From assembly GCF_018143015.1 (NCBI RefSeq), contig NC_054743.1, forward strand, positions 64,695,244 to 64,759,243: DNA of 64,000 nt, given 5' to 3'. The notes beneath the pieces are model-generated. The model ran no database searches. It worked only from the letters and a program-made list of their open reading frames with translations, and was not told the origin of the DNA. Made by a program: the position numbers and the translations under genes. The DNA comes from Lytechinus variegatus (lineage: Eukaryota; Echinodermata; Echinoidea; Temnopleuroida; Toxopneustidae). Below, in pieces: positions 32,221 to 44,500 of the stretch. How positions within the stretch are numbered: the stretch's first letter is position 1; every line of letters starts with the position of its first letter.

Positions 32221-34480
32221 GATTTGATAAAGGACTAAAATATAAAGAATAAAAGAAATTAGCTGAAAACTGTTATTTAAAAAATGTGAATAAGCTTTTA
32301 CTATAAATGAGTATAACAACAAGTACTGACAAGTATAGGCAAAATCAAGGCACACATGAATACACCTCTTACTTTCTACAAATGAACATGTTATACAAGA
32401 TAAAACAATGATGAACTCCAACTTTTCAATAACCGTTCTGTATCAATGCATTTCATGATTATTGAACTTGGCAAGACTATTCCTCTGCAAAAGTTTTCAC
32501 ATGGGTATATTTCAAGCACACACGAATTTGCTACCTTGCAAGAATATAAATACAACTTAGTGACAAGTATAAACATGAGTAAAACACAAACCTTATCGGC
32601 GTTCATCCGAGCCATCAATTTAAAAAATTGATTTGGGGATTTCTGCAGAAAACAGAAGTACCAGTCCTATTCTTTTCATAACTTAATTTCTAGGCACAAA
32701 TTAATTTTAGTTTCTTAGATATGAGGGGATTTTCACGTTGATGCTATTCAAATTTCTTATAAAATGCGCAAATCCCATTGGAAACGTGTACTCTAGCAGA
32801 GCAAGGATATGTTTTGACTGACCGCAATTTCAAATATGCGCAGTCAGCCAAGCCATCGTATCAGCACTGCATTGACTTTGAAATTAAAAAAAGAGCAATA
32901 AAACGTTTTGATTGAGCGCACATTGAAATCGCAGTTGGTCAAAACGTCTTATCGCATTTTGATATGGCATTTTGTGCAGGGAAAGTTTAAGCCACTTAAA
33001 CCGAAATTACAAGCATGTAGCTCTTTTGCAATATTTTCTCTGATCCCTGGTTTACGTAAAAATAAGAATACTAATGTCCAGCAATTATCTTGGTCGTTCC
33101 AACCATGCATTTTTCTAACAATGCATATATTGAAAGGCTGGGAAACCGAGAGTGAAAATTATAGTAAACTTTGATACTGATTTTCTCTTAAATGGGTTTG
33201 CAAGGTCTCATGTGTGAACGCCGGTTCGGATGACTGCAACGATATTATGAATACATCTTGCTACCTACCTACAAAATGAACATGAACGACAGAACTTGAA
33301 TGTTAAAAATAAATGAACTCTATTCAAAAAATAAACCTGTTATGTCTTATGTCTAAGTGCTTCCACATGATCACATACGATTATTGTACTTGGAAAGACT
33401 ATTCATCTGAAAAATGAAATACAAAAAACCTGATACATGATATATTAGCTTTGATTTTAAACTAGCAATCTATTATTGCTTTCACATAGCTATATTTAAG
33501 GCACACATGAATTTTCTACTGTACAATTAATGAATCGACATGAAAGTACAAGGAAGTATTTACAAGTATAGACATGATTACACCAATATTATGAATACAT
33601 TTGCTACCTACAAAATGAACAGGTACATGTAAGACAGAATTTGTATTTTAAACAAGGCAAAAGCGATTTTGTGTCTTGCTCACTTATGAGAATAACCAGA
33701 AATATCCTGATTTGCGAGGGCATGCAACAGAATTGTATCAAAACTTCATTGTGAAATGACTGGGATGGAATAATGCTTGTCATAAAAGCCTTGCATGTAA
33801 ACTTTAATTTTGACCTGAAGATGACCTTTGACCTTACCATGTGACCTACGACTGCAGCATATCATGCAGGTCACCTAAGTACATCTGCATCCAAGTTTTA
33901 TTAAAAGTAACGTCCGGTTGCGGAGTTAGCCGTCATACCAGAGTCTTGCATGTGAACTTTAATGTTGACCTGAAAATGCCCTTTGACCTTACCATGTGAC
34001 CTCTGACTACAGCATAACAGTCAAGTCCATCTACCATCCAAGTTGGGTTGAAAAGCGACTTACGGTTGTGGAGTTATGTGTCATTAGATTTGTGACGGAT
34101 GGACGACATTTCAAGTCTCGCCTTCACCTCTGGTGGGCAAGACAAAAATGAACTTTCCGAAAAATAAAAATAAACCTGTTCTGTCTAAATACTTTCACAT
34201 GACCACATGATTATAGTACCTGGAAAGATTATTTCTCTGTAAAAATGAAATAAAAAGAAAAAAACCCTGATACATAATATATTAGCCTTGATTTTAAACC
34301 AGCAATGTATTATTGTTTTCACATGGCTATAATTCAAGAACAAATGACTTTGCTATTGTACAATTTTCGTGATGGTACTTATCAGTGATAATTAAATCAT
34401 GCCATCTACAAATTAACATGTAAGACAGAGTTTGAATTAAAAGAAAACATCACCCAGTTTTCCAAGACTGAAATTGAAAT
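32221..34480. repeat. Old segmental duplications
   Basis: A block near 33290-33545 (AAATAAACCTGTT, CACATGATCACAT, AACCTGATACATGATATATT, then TTTTAAACTAGCAATC) recurs near 34160-34430 with about 15-20 percent change. A partial third copy is near 32455-32580. Between them are two copies of a block with TGACCTTTGACCTTACCATG (about 33820 and 33985). No gene is recognised. Confidence 0.6.
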
Positions 34481-34802
34481 GAGTGATTGCCTCCATTCTG
34501 TAATATGATTAAAGGGTACTATTCGCCCCAAAGTGAAATAATTTGGGCACTTTTATCAGACATATACCAACATAATTTACTAGATATTAATTTGGATTAA
34601 CAAATAAGTGGTATGCCAATTTGACTCCTGCATGGGCCAAATTTAGAGGATGCACATACCATTTTCATTATTACTCCTTAATGAAAAGAATGCCTAGTAC
34701 GTTTTGGTGTTGGTGATGTGTTTTGTTATTGTTGTATTTTTTTTTTGGGGGGGGGATGGAGTTCAAACACTTTACATGTGAATACATGTACTTGAAATGG
34801 TC

Positions 34803-35180
34803 ATTGCTTTATAGCAAGAAAGAATAATATACAACATTAATACTTTATGCCTTACCCGTAATATCTATAAACAAAATGGAAAGACAAAGCTTGAGAAACC
34901 AACTTGATAGCTGATACGGTCACAAGACATGGAAAGGCAGTCTGCAACTAGCAATTGACAACTTTGTTATGAGTCTTGCTCATGGCCATAAATTGCTTTA
35001 TAGCAAGAAAGAATAATATACAACATTAATACTTTATGCCTTACCCGTAATATTTATATAAAAAATGGAAAGACAAAGCTTGAAAAACCAACTTGATAGT
35101 TGATACGGTCACAAGACATGGAAAGGCAGTCTGCAACTAGCAATTGACAACTTTGTTATGAGTCTTGCTCATGGCCATAA
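34803..35180. repeat. Recent tandem duplication, two units of 189 bp
   Basis: ATTGCTTTATAGCAAGAAAG starts both units (34803 and 34992). The copies differ by only a handful of bases through GAGTCTTGCTCATGGCCATA. Confidence 0.9.
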
Positions 35181-35782
35181 AATAAGGAAATCGACAAGAC
35201 CATTTGGCATTGCACATCGCATGGAATAAATAGCACTGATACACGTTTGTCCCAATACCTTGGCAAGAAAATGTCACGTCAAACAAGTTCATGACAAATA
35301 GAAAGGTTCAATCCAACATGTTAAAACTTAAAAAAAAAACTGTCAAAGCTAAAATTTCTTCAGTTTTACAACCGTATGAAGAAAAATAACGTATGAAAAA
35401 AGAAACGTATTAAAAAACCCCTAGAAATGTTTATGAAATTTCACATCTTCACATCCATGAAATGCATATCCATTATCCCTATTTCATTGATATTGTTTGA
35501 ATTTACTTGGAAACTTTCAAGAAAATGTATATTCACCCCTTTCTTGTCTCTGAAATTATTTAATACTATTAATCTCTTTCAACATAATAGTGTGTACATG
35601 AGAAACCAGAATAATGCCAAATCATAGTCCCACACACAAGTCGACTTAACTGGTATTCAGTGAGTGTAACACCATATTGAAGAAAGAAGTTAATTTATTC
35701 ATTGTCTCATCGATGAAAAGATGTAATGTCTTAAATTTCAGGGCTTCTGATTATTATTTTTTTTTTCTTTACTCCTGCCAGT
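35181..35782. other. Intergenic, no gene recognised
   Basis: AT-rich sequence without supported features. Confidence 0.4.
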
Positions 35783-35786
35783 TTAA

Positions 35787-36427
35787 CCCTAAATACACTT
35801 GGCTATTTCGACACCTAAGAAGACAGGGGTGGGGGCGGCGGCGGCAATTCAGCCCCCCTAATGATCTCGGCCATCGATCGCAACGAAAAATGGCATGCGC
35901 TTTAACCATGGCATTATCTACAAAACTATCATATCAAATTCTGTGAAAAAAATCTTATTTCTCATTAATTATGCTAATCTATGTGTGAAATTATCAGTTT
36001 GCTCTGATTAATAAAATAATGCCCCCCAAATGCTATTTTTTTTCATATATGTATTCTATTGTTTTCTATATTTCTTACGTATTTCTCTGTTGTTTTGTTT
36101 TACTTTTTGTTTATTGTTTTTCAATGGAAACTGTCAACCACTTACAAGATAAAATTAATTGGTTTTAAGCAGTGAAAGGAAAAATGATACATTTATGAAT
36201 TTTGGCTACAAACACTATTTGCATTGGATTTGTACACAAATGCATGTTTTTGAGTAATTTTGGGTGTGCATGCACATACGAACTGTTGCGTAATTTCGGA
36301 ACGACGTACCCGGGGTCACAATTTTGAAAGTAAAAAGTCAGCAAGCGACACAGTCAAAAAATTTCAAGCGACTGATTTATCGCGAAAAATGTCGAGGGGC
36401 TGAATCCCACCCCCCGTCTTCTTAGGG
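35787..36427. mobile_element. piggyBac-like MITE flanked by TTAA, member 1
   Basis: It starts CCCTAAATACACTTGGC and ends GTCTTCTTAGGG between TTAA at 35783-35786 and 36428-36431. An inner GC-rich block with ATTCAGCCCCCC is repeated inverted near the right end (GGGGCTGAAT). TTAA targets with CCCTA ends are typical of piggyBac-type elements. There is no transposase ORF. Confidence 0.8.
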
Positions 36428-36439
36428 TTAACATGTTTA

Positions 36440-36910
36440 AATGGTTTTTACTTTTGGGCAAGTTCATTATGACATATTGCAACTTGTGACAGCTTGGCAA
36501 AGGCCACAAGGATAGTATTTTTGGTAAAAGAATATTGCATCAAGAACAGAGCATACATAAAATATACAAGTTTGATTTTTTTCAAAAATGAATATATAAT
36601 GTGCGAAAGCTTCGCGAAGGCCATAATGAAAGCATGTTTGGTAAATATTGCATCAAGAATGTAGGATCCATAACATATACAAGACAGAATTTGATAAAAC
36701 AAGCGCAGCATATCTTTTCATATCAATTTTAAAGAATAAACTCATCCAGTATTGTGTGACTTCTTTCACATGTTTCAGAATTTTGTTCAAGTTCATCATG
36801 ACATATTTTCAAAGAATAAATTGAGTAAGTGCAAAAGCTTGGCGAAGGCCATAATGGTAGGATATTTGGTAATAGCATATTGCATCAATAATACAAATTA
36901 CAGGACTTAT
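36440..36910. repeat. Three diverged copies of a roughly 110-bp repeat
   Basis: GTGCAAAAGCTTGGCGAAGG, then CCATAATGG...ATTTGGTAA and ATATTGCATCAA, recurs near 36490, 36600 and 36830. Confidence 0.65.
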
Positions 36911-36951
36911 TTGGAATAACAAGTGCAGATTAATTTTTGTTTGTTTTATTA

Positions 36952-37516
36952 AAGGACAAGTACATCCCAACAAAAACTTGATTTTGAATAAAAAGAGAAA
37001 AATCTAACAAGCATAACACTGAAAATTTCATCAAAATCGGATGTAAAATAAGTTATTACATTGTAAAGTTTCACTTCATTTCACAAAACAGTTATTTGCC
37101 CATCTCCGTCGGAATGCAAATGAGAGAACCGACGACATCACTCACTCACTATTTCTTTTGTATTTTATTATATGAAATATTTTTATTTTCTCGTCATTGT
37201 CATGTGAAATGAAGTTTCATTCCTTCCTGAACAGGTAGAAATTTATCATTTTAACATTTTGTGCTTCAGGCAAGGTCCTAATCATGAAATTCGTAAAAAT
37301 TGAAATATTGTATAATTCAAACAATAAAAAACAAAAGAAATAGTGACATCATTGACTCTCATTTGGATGTAACTGGCTCGTTCATATAACTATTTTGTTA
37401 AAAATAAGCGAAACTTCTTATTTTACATCCGATTTCGATGAAATTTTCAGCATTGTGCTTGTCTGCTTTTTCTCTATTGATCCATACCAACATTTTTCTG
37501 AGGTGGACTTGACCTT
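36952..37516. mobile_element. TA-flanked AAGGTCAAGTCC MITE, copy 3
   Basis: It starts AAGGACAAGTACATCCC and ends GGTGGACTTGACCTT, between TA dinucleotides. It is 565 bp with the same internal order as copies 1 and 2. Confidence 0.85.
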
Positions 37517-37821
37517 TAATAATTATCTTGACTCCTATAAATTTGAAAATTCTTCCTCATGTCCAATGTTAAATAAAGAGCAAAAAAATATCTATAATAT
37601 AGTGGTATTAGGCATGAACTTTGACAACTTTACAAATGCTTTATTAAACCATTATTTCTACATTTGATACTATGGAAAGGTGTAGTTCCGCAGTAATAGG
37701 TTAAAAGCTGGTTTTTACTTATGACTAATGCTAATCTGAACTCGCAAAGTAGTGTCATATCACGTTTGGGTGTTCCAAGAAAAGGGCCAATTTCCAAAAA
37801 GTGAATTTGCACTGACCTTAA

Positions 37822-38622
37822 CCCTAAATAGACTGGGCTATTTCAATGCCTAAAAAGACTGGGGGGGGGGGCTGATTCAGCCCCCCTTATGATCTCAGCC
37901 GTCGATCGCACGATTTCGACGAAACTTGGCACGCGCATTATCCATGGCATAATATACAAAACAACTAGATCAAACTCTGCGAAAAATGTCATTGCTAATT
38001 GATCATGCTAATTTATGCGTATAATCAAAATGTTGCTTTATTTAATTAAATTATGCCCCTAGAAAGCTAATTTTTGGTAAACAGTCACTTTATATGAATC
38101 TGATCAAATGTACATAAAATTCAAAATGACATTTATCTTCTTAATATGTATTTTATTGTTTTCTAAATTTCTTATGTATTTCCTTGTTTTTCGACTTTTT
38201 TTTCAATGGAAATTCTCAGGGACTTTAATTGGAGCATAAGATGGAATTGATTTCAATCTGTAAAAGGAAAAATAATGATACATTCATGAATTTTGGCTAA
38301 AAACTATTTGAATTGGATTTGTACAAAAATTGATGTATATAATAATAATAATATAGGGTATTCATATTGCGCACATATCCACCTTGTTAGGTGCTCAAGG
38401 CACTCCTATGTTTTTGTGCAATTTTGGGTCTGCATGCAGTTACGAAATGTTGCGTAATTTTGGAACAGCGTACCCAGGGGTCGTAGATTTCGTCTCAAAT
38501 GTTGCGCCAGACTTGAATGTAAAATTTCGGTTAGCGACGCAGTAAAAAATATTCGCGCCGTGGATTTATCATGAAAAATGTTGAGGGGGGCTGAATCAGC
38601 CCCCCCCCCAGTCTTTTTAGGG
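37822..38622. mobile_element. piggyBac-like MITE flanked by TTAA, member 2
   Basis: It starts CCCTAAATAGACTGGGC and ends AGTCTTTTTAGGG, between TTAA at 37818-37821 and 38623-38626. Inner GGGGGGCTGATTCAGCCCCC-type blocks occur at both ends. It has the same family layout as member 1. Confidence 0.85.
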
Positions 38623-38817
38623 TTAAAAGAAATGTGCATCCTAATCACATTGTATTAATGCAAAAGATCTGTAACACTCGACAAATAGGTGAATAGTATT
38701 CTCGAGAGCTGTTTCAATTTTTCCCACTAGAGCTGACCTAAAGCGAAATGGTTTCTACCTCTCGTGAACATAAGTAATGTATGAAACATCTGGACTGAAG
38801 GCAAAAACTATGATTAA

Positions 38818-39246
38818 AGGAAAAATATATTGATAATGAACATATGGCCTTATAGTATATCAATGGAAAAGTAATGATGTGGGGATTTTCATTAGGTCAT
38901 TTGAAAATAATACAAATAAGGTGGAAATTCCCAATTCAAAAGTGCTAAGTTCCTCTCCGAAATATGCCTCACCTCTGGCTCTAAATTGAATTGAATTTGA
39001 TGATGTGTATGATGGTACCAGACACGTTACTGGACGCGTCATCAAATTCTAGTCAATTCAGAGACTGTGCGAGTCATATTTGGGAAAGGCATTTTCGCAC
39101 TTTTCAATTGGCTTTTAGCACATTTTGTATTATTTTCCGTTTCTTCAAATGACCTTATAATAATCACTATATCTTTTCCTTTCCATTGATATCTAAGACC
39201 ATATTCATGATCAATAATTTTCCCCTTTAAATACACATTTTCCAAC
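38818..39246. mobile_element. Foldback element with long imperfect arms
   Basis: The left arm has TATCAATGGAAAAGTAATGA, then TTAGGTCATTTGAAAATAAT. It matches the complement of the right arm (ATATCAATGGAAAGGAAAAG, then TAAGGTCATTTGAAGAAACG). The arms are about 190 bp and meet near 39030 at a GACACGTTACTGGACGCGTC centre. Sequence near 49900-50075 resembles the right arm. Confidence 0.7.
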
Positions 39247-39303
39247 AAATACTAAGCATAATCTATTTCTCCTACATATCAAATAGCTTGTATATTACTC
39301 TAA

Positions 39304-39735
39304 CCCTATCTAGGCCAGGGTATTTCAGGAGTTGATATGGCCCGGAGAGATGGGGTGCCTCCCAGGCCCCCTCTTGAGAAGTTGGCTGTCGAATGTGCCA
39401 AAAATTGGCATGCACCTTTACTGTGACATAACCTACAAAATCCTGATTTACTTCACGCAAACTGCTATTGTTTATGCTAATCCATTTAGACCAGCAATAT
39501 TTAAATCATACATTTATGATTTTTGGTTTCAAACGCAATTTGCATTGACTCTGTACACAAAATCACGCTTTTGAGCATTTTTGGGTGTGACATGTACAAA
39601 CTGTTGCGCAATTTTGGAACCAAATACCTGGGTGTGACAGAATTTGCCTCAAAAGTTGCATAAGATTAAAAGTTAAAAGTCAGCAAGCGGCGCAGTAAAA
39701 TTTACGAAAATTGCACCTCCTTGGCTTAGACAGAG
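39304..39735. mobile_element. piggyBac-like MITE, member 3
   Basis: It starts CCCTATCTAGGCCAGGGTAT and ends CCTTGGCTTAGACAGAG. The left target is now CTAA and the right is TTAA at 39736-39739. The ends are more decayed than in members 1 and 2. Confidence 0.65.
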
Positions 39736-39739
39736 TTAA

Positions 39740-40986
39740 CCCTATCTCGGCCGGCGTATTTTGGGAATTCATATGGAGGATCTCGGCCGTCGACTGCACG
39801 ATCATGCTGAAAATAGGCATGCAGGTTGTCTGGGATATAATCTACAAAACTGTATAATAATTTATTTCATGCGAATTGGTATTAAAGGCCAAGTCCACCC
39901 CAACAAAAACTTGATTTGAATAAAAAGAGAAATATTCAACAAGCAATACACTGAAAATTTCATCAAAATCGGATGTAAAATGAGAAAGTTAAGGCATTTT
40001 AAAGTTTTTCTTCATTTCACAAAACAGTTACCGGTATATGCACATCTCGGTCAGTATGCAAATGAGGAACTGATGACATCACTCACTCACTATTTCTTTT
40101 GTATTTTATTAAATGAAATATGAAAGTTTTTATTTTCTCGTCATTGTCATGTGAAATGAAGTTTCATTCCTCCCTGAACACGTGGAATTCCATTTTTAAA
40201 ACAATTTGTGCTTCAGGCAAGGAGGTCCTAATCGTCAAATTCATAAAAATTGAAATATTGTATAATTCAAACAATAAAAAAAAATAGTGAGTGACATCAT
40301 TGACTCACATTTCGATGTAACTGGCTCGTTCATATAAAAATTTTGTTAAAATAAGTGAAACTTTAAAATATCATAACTTTCTAATTTTACCTCCGATTTT
40401 GATGAAATTTTCAGCATTGTGCTTCAATCAACATTTTTCTAAGGTGGACTTGACCTTTAAGTAATTATGCCAATTTATGCATAATTAGTATGCGAAATCA
40501 TACTTTTCCTCTAACTCCATAAATAAAGCTCCAAATGTTCTATTTTTTTGGCATAGAAACTCTTTGTGATGTTCTTAGCAAGTTTACATAAAAATTTTGT
40601 GATATCAGATCATTTCCTTTGTATTATATTGTTTTTTTTTTCACTTTTCTTATGCATTTCTATGATTTTTGGACCCTTTGTTTTTCATGTTTTTTTTTCA
40701 ATGTAATTCGTTGGGGACTCTTCTAGGATCGTAAACAGCATAAAATACATACATTTATGATTTTTGGTTGAAAGCACAATTTACATCGACTTTGTACATG
40801 AAATCACATTTTGGAGCAATTTTTGGTCTGACATGCACTTACATAACGTTGCGTAATTTCGGAACTGCGTACCCCGGTGACACAAATTGGTCTCATACTC
40901 TCATTGGTCTCAAATTTTGCGCGGAGAAAATATTGCGCGACTCGTTGAGGCCCTCCAAGGCGCCCCCCCCCCTGGCCTAGATAGGG
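39740..40986. mobile_element. piggyBac-like MITE, member 4, split by a nested MITE
   Basis: It starts CCCTATCTCGGCCGGCG and ends CCTGGCCTAGATAGGG, with TTAA at 39736-39739 (shared with member 3) and 40987-40990. A 573-bp TA-flanked MITE sits at 39885-40457. The flanks on either side continue the family sequence, so the insertion is later than the host element. Confidence 0.8.
39885..40457. mobile_element. TA-flanked AAGGTCAAGTCC MITE, copy 4 (nested)
   Basis: It starts AAGGCCAAGTCCACCCC and ends GGTGGACTTGACCTT between TA dinucleotides, inside the piggyBac-like element at 39740-40986. Confidence 0.85.
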
Positions 40987-41125
40987 TTAAGTTAGCTACA
41001 GTGGGAAAACTCTAATATCAAAAATCTAATATATTAATGAAATACATCTTTTAAACTAATATCAACAATCTCTAGCATGATCACTTTCTTTAGGCAATTA
41101 ACTACTTATGGAATTAATTTACACA

Positions 41126-41505
41126 GGTGGTTTTTAAAACCATCGGTTGAATCCATGGTTTTTGCAAGTTCTTGTAAAAATTATGCTTATTTAACGCGGA
41201 TATTAAACAATGTCCAATGATGATGCACGCTTTCGTCACATAGCACCAAACTGACGCCTGTTGAAATTGATAAGTATGCCATTTCATTCAGGAAATGACT
41301 GTTTCAAGAAAGGACTCATAATACGTTAAAACAGTGGACTCATGAACATAGTATACTTATTCATGGAAACAGGCATTGGTTTGGCACACTGACACAAGCG
41401 CGCTTCATCATTGGACATTTTTCACTATCTGCAGTAAATAAGCATACTTTATACAGGAAATCAGCATAATGGGTTCAACTGATGGTTTTAAAATTTGGGA
41501 CAATG
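41126..41505. mobile_element. Foldback element just downstream of the BEN gene stop
   Basis: The left arm (TTTTTAAAACCATCGGTTGA; ATGTCCAATGATGATGCACG) pairs with the complement of the right arm (TTTTAAAACCATCAGTTGAA; ATGTCCAATGATGAAGCGCG). The arms are about 170 bp. Its right edge lies about 10 bp from the BEN gene stop at 41514, so it probably forms part of that gene's 3' UTR. Confidence 0.75.
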
Positions 41506-41513
41506 TATGCACC

Positions 41514-44500
41514 TTACTGTTTAATTGATTTCCTCAAGTTGGAAATTTTTTCGCTCGCATGTTTGTTGAATAGTTGGTATTCAGGGAAAACCCTCTTGAC
41601 GAAGCCTGTGAAAACATACAAAATCAGAAAAAAATAAAAGGTATTATTTTTTTTCAATACGATTTATTTGTATGATAGAATATTGTACTTTAACATACTG
41701 CTTTGTTTGCAAAGAGGTACATGATCAATAAGATTTTTAAAGCAGACAAATCAAAGACAAAGGCATTAAATATTTTAATATATTAGTCATTAGCAAACGG
41801 CTTAATCCCTTTCTATTTGTTTTGAGTAATAATATTCATTTTTTCCCCCAACAAGTAGTAGCATCACTAGAAAGTTGTAGCTATTTATGACACAGGGCAC
41901 TAATGAAACAAGAGCATGGATAAAATAATGTTTAGTTTTGTAAGGAAAACTAACTTTAAACAAAATCTGTTTAGGTAATCAAATTATTTACCAGCACTAA
42001 AACTAATATCTGACAGGACACATGTTTTTACATACTACATCTTATGAGTTTTCTTGAGCCATGTACACTCAACATGATTGTCTTGTAATTGTGTGAAAAT
42101 CAAAGCTGGTTCTTTTTCATGTAATAACTAAAGGCAGTGTGCCTGAGAACAATTTAAGATTACACTCAAGATTAAGTACCAAGAGTATGCAAAAAGCACT
42201 CCTGTTTCATGATGCAGATTTGAGTGGTAAAAATATGCCAACTAATTATTTGAATGAGAGTCAACCTTATTCACAAAGCTATCTGATCACATCTTCCAAG
42301 TGCTTTTGTAAATTAGCTTGGGCAATTCTCTTTCAAAGTACATAGGGAGAATACATCATGTGATACATGTGGTGCACAAGATCTGGATACATTTTATGAT
42401 ACAACTAACAAAGGTATCATTGAAGAGTATAATAATTATGCTCTTAGCTGACATAAATTTCATTAGAAATATTTCACATTAATTGGATTGGTAAATGAAC
42501 ACATTCAAGCAATCTATCTTGGGGAATCACCTCAAACTCCAATAGAAGTAAAAAAACTGAACTTTTGTAAAACCTTGTTCAAGACAGCAGTCTTAATTGA
42601 TGAAATCCAAGATGTCAATGAGAAGCACAGATATTATGCATTCAGGAGGTATGAAATTCATTGCTTGTAAACAAAAATTTGCTTGTTAAATCTCTTATTC
42701 CTCGAAAAGTACACATACCTTTGACTGCCGCGACTTTTCCGGGTGGAAGAGGGGGCCTTCCGTCTTCTTTGTGCAAGTTACATTTTGCACCCGTCAATGA
42801 GTGATTAATCAACTCCTGCTTTGAGAATGCTGCACTCATGATGGCATTCACCAAAGCCCTTGGTGAAGACTTTTTTAGGTCACAAAGGGCTTCCTTGTTC
42901 AATACTATGTTCCCATCTGATGTCAAGAGCTGGTGTGTGAAAGAGGAAGGGGAAATGGTAAGTCATCAGGGTATGTATGCTTTAGTAAAAAAAAAGCAAA
43001 AAATATTTCTAGTACTTTGTTTCCATTGCACAATAACAAATAAAGAATAACCGATAAACCAACAGGAAGGAAACAAGCACAGAATCAATTTCTAAGACCA
43101 AATATTAGCAAAAGAGCGAAATTGTTTGGATCTCAGGACAATATAATAAGTATCTTGCTCAGCCACCCAGTGAAGATGCACAAAGTGTGCTGGCTAATTG
43201 TATGTACCGGGTACTCTCCAAAAAAAAAAAAGCCCTAATATGACAACCCTCACCACACATTTACGCTAAATATCCCCGGCCTGAACCCTTGTCTTTGAGG
43301 AACATTTCATTACCTAGATGTTATACTTTGGTACAATGTGCTTATTCACATGGTAAATTTTCAATTAGTCTCATGCCAATTCATCCAATTACCAACTCGT
43401 CTACTATCACTTGGTCTACCATCAGTTCCTCCACTATTCACATGGTCTAATTGGCATTCTACCATTCACAATTTCGTTTAATTGACAGTTGGTACAATAT
43501 CCATTTATTACATGATACCATAGGGTAGTGCTGTTGTCGGAAACAAAAATCCATGTCGACATGTCGCTTAAAAATTAATCCCGACATCGACAATGTCGAC
43601 ATGAAAAAAGGACCGTAATTTAGCCTAGGCTCCCTAACAAAAAAAATAATTCGATTGTGGAACATAACACTCTCAATCAAATGTATTCACCTTGACACGA
43701 GTGATATCCCCACACTAGATCTATATAATACAGGCTCAGTTCGGGAAAACATATTTTCACTAAGCTAGAGTGAATTCACTTTCAAAATCACCGATTTAAT
43801 CCACATCTTTTTCTGGAGAATCAAGTTTTGTACCATGATCCGGTCTCGAAAGCATTGCGCAATAACACTCGGAGCCAATTTGAGAATCACCAATTACAAT
43901 AGTGATCATTGCGTATTATACGCTGGTACACATGTGCTGCAAACGCAAGCTCCTCAAATTGACAGTAAAAAATAATGAAAATCTACCGATAATTTCAGTA
44001 TCACTTCCGCGGCGATCCGTGCAACGATCTCCAAACGAAGGAAGAGAAGTTTTCTGTGGCTTCGTGATTTGAAATAAGCGCTCAATTGCGGCGGTCACAA
44101 CTTTGACAAAAACGTTTATGTGAGAAGTAATGCATTGAGGAGCAACGTACATGTATTATCAAGCACGGTGAATAGCGATGGGATATGGATGGGTACGGTG
44201 AATGCTACTACGCTACGCTCGCTATACGCTAGCTAGATCTAGAGCGATCGTCGAGGGGCCGGGCAGCTCGATCGGGCAGGCCGGCCCACACTCAGGCACT
44301 GACGTATTTCTGCTGCCGCGCAGCTCGCAGGTATTCTTTTTTCATTTAATGTGCCGCTTTATAGCTGATTAAACCTTTTAATCGCGCCACTTACTGTGAA
44401 TAAAAGCTTCTAACGTTTCAGCTAAGCTGTATACTCGTGACTTTAGGCTAGACCCCTTTTTATTTTATGTTTGCATGTCGATGTGGATGCGTGCATGTCG

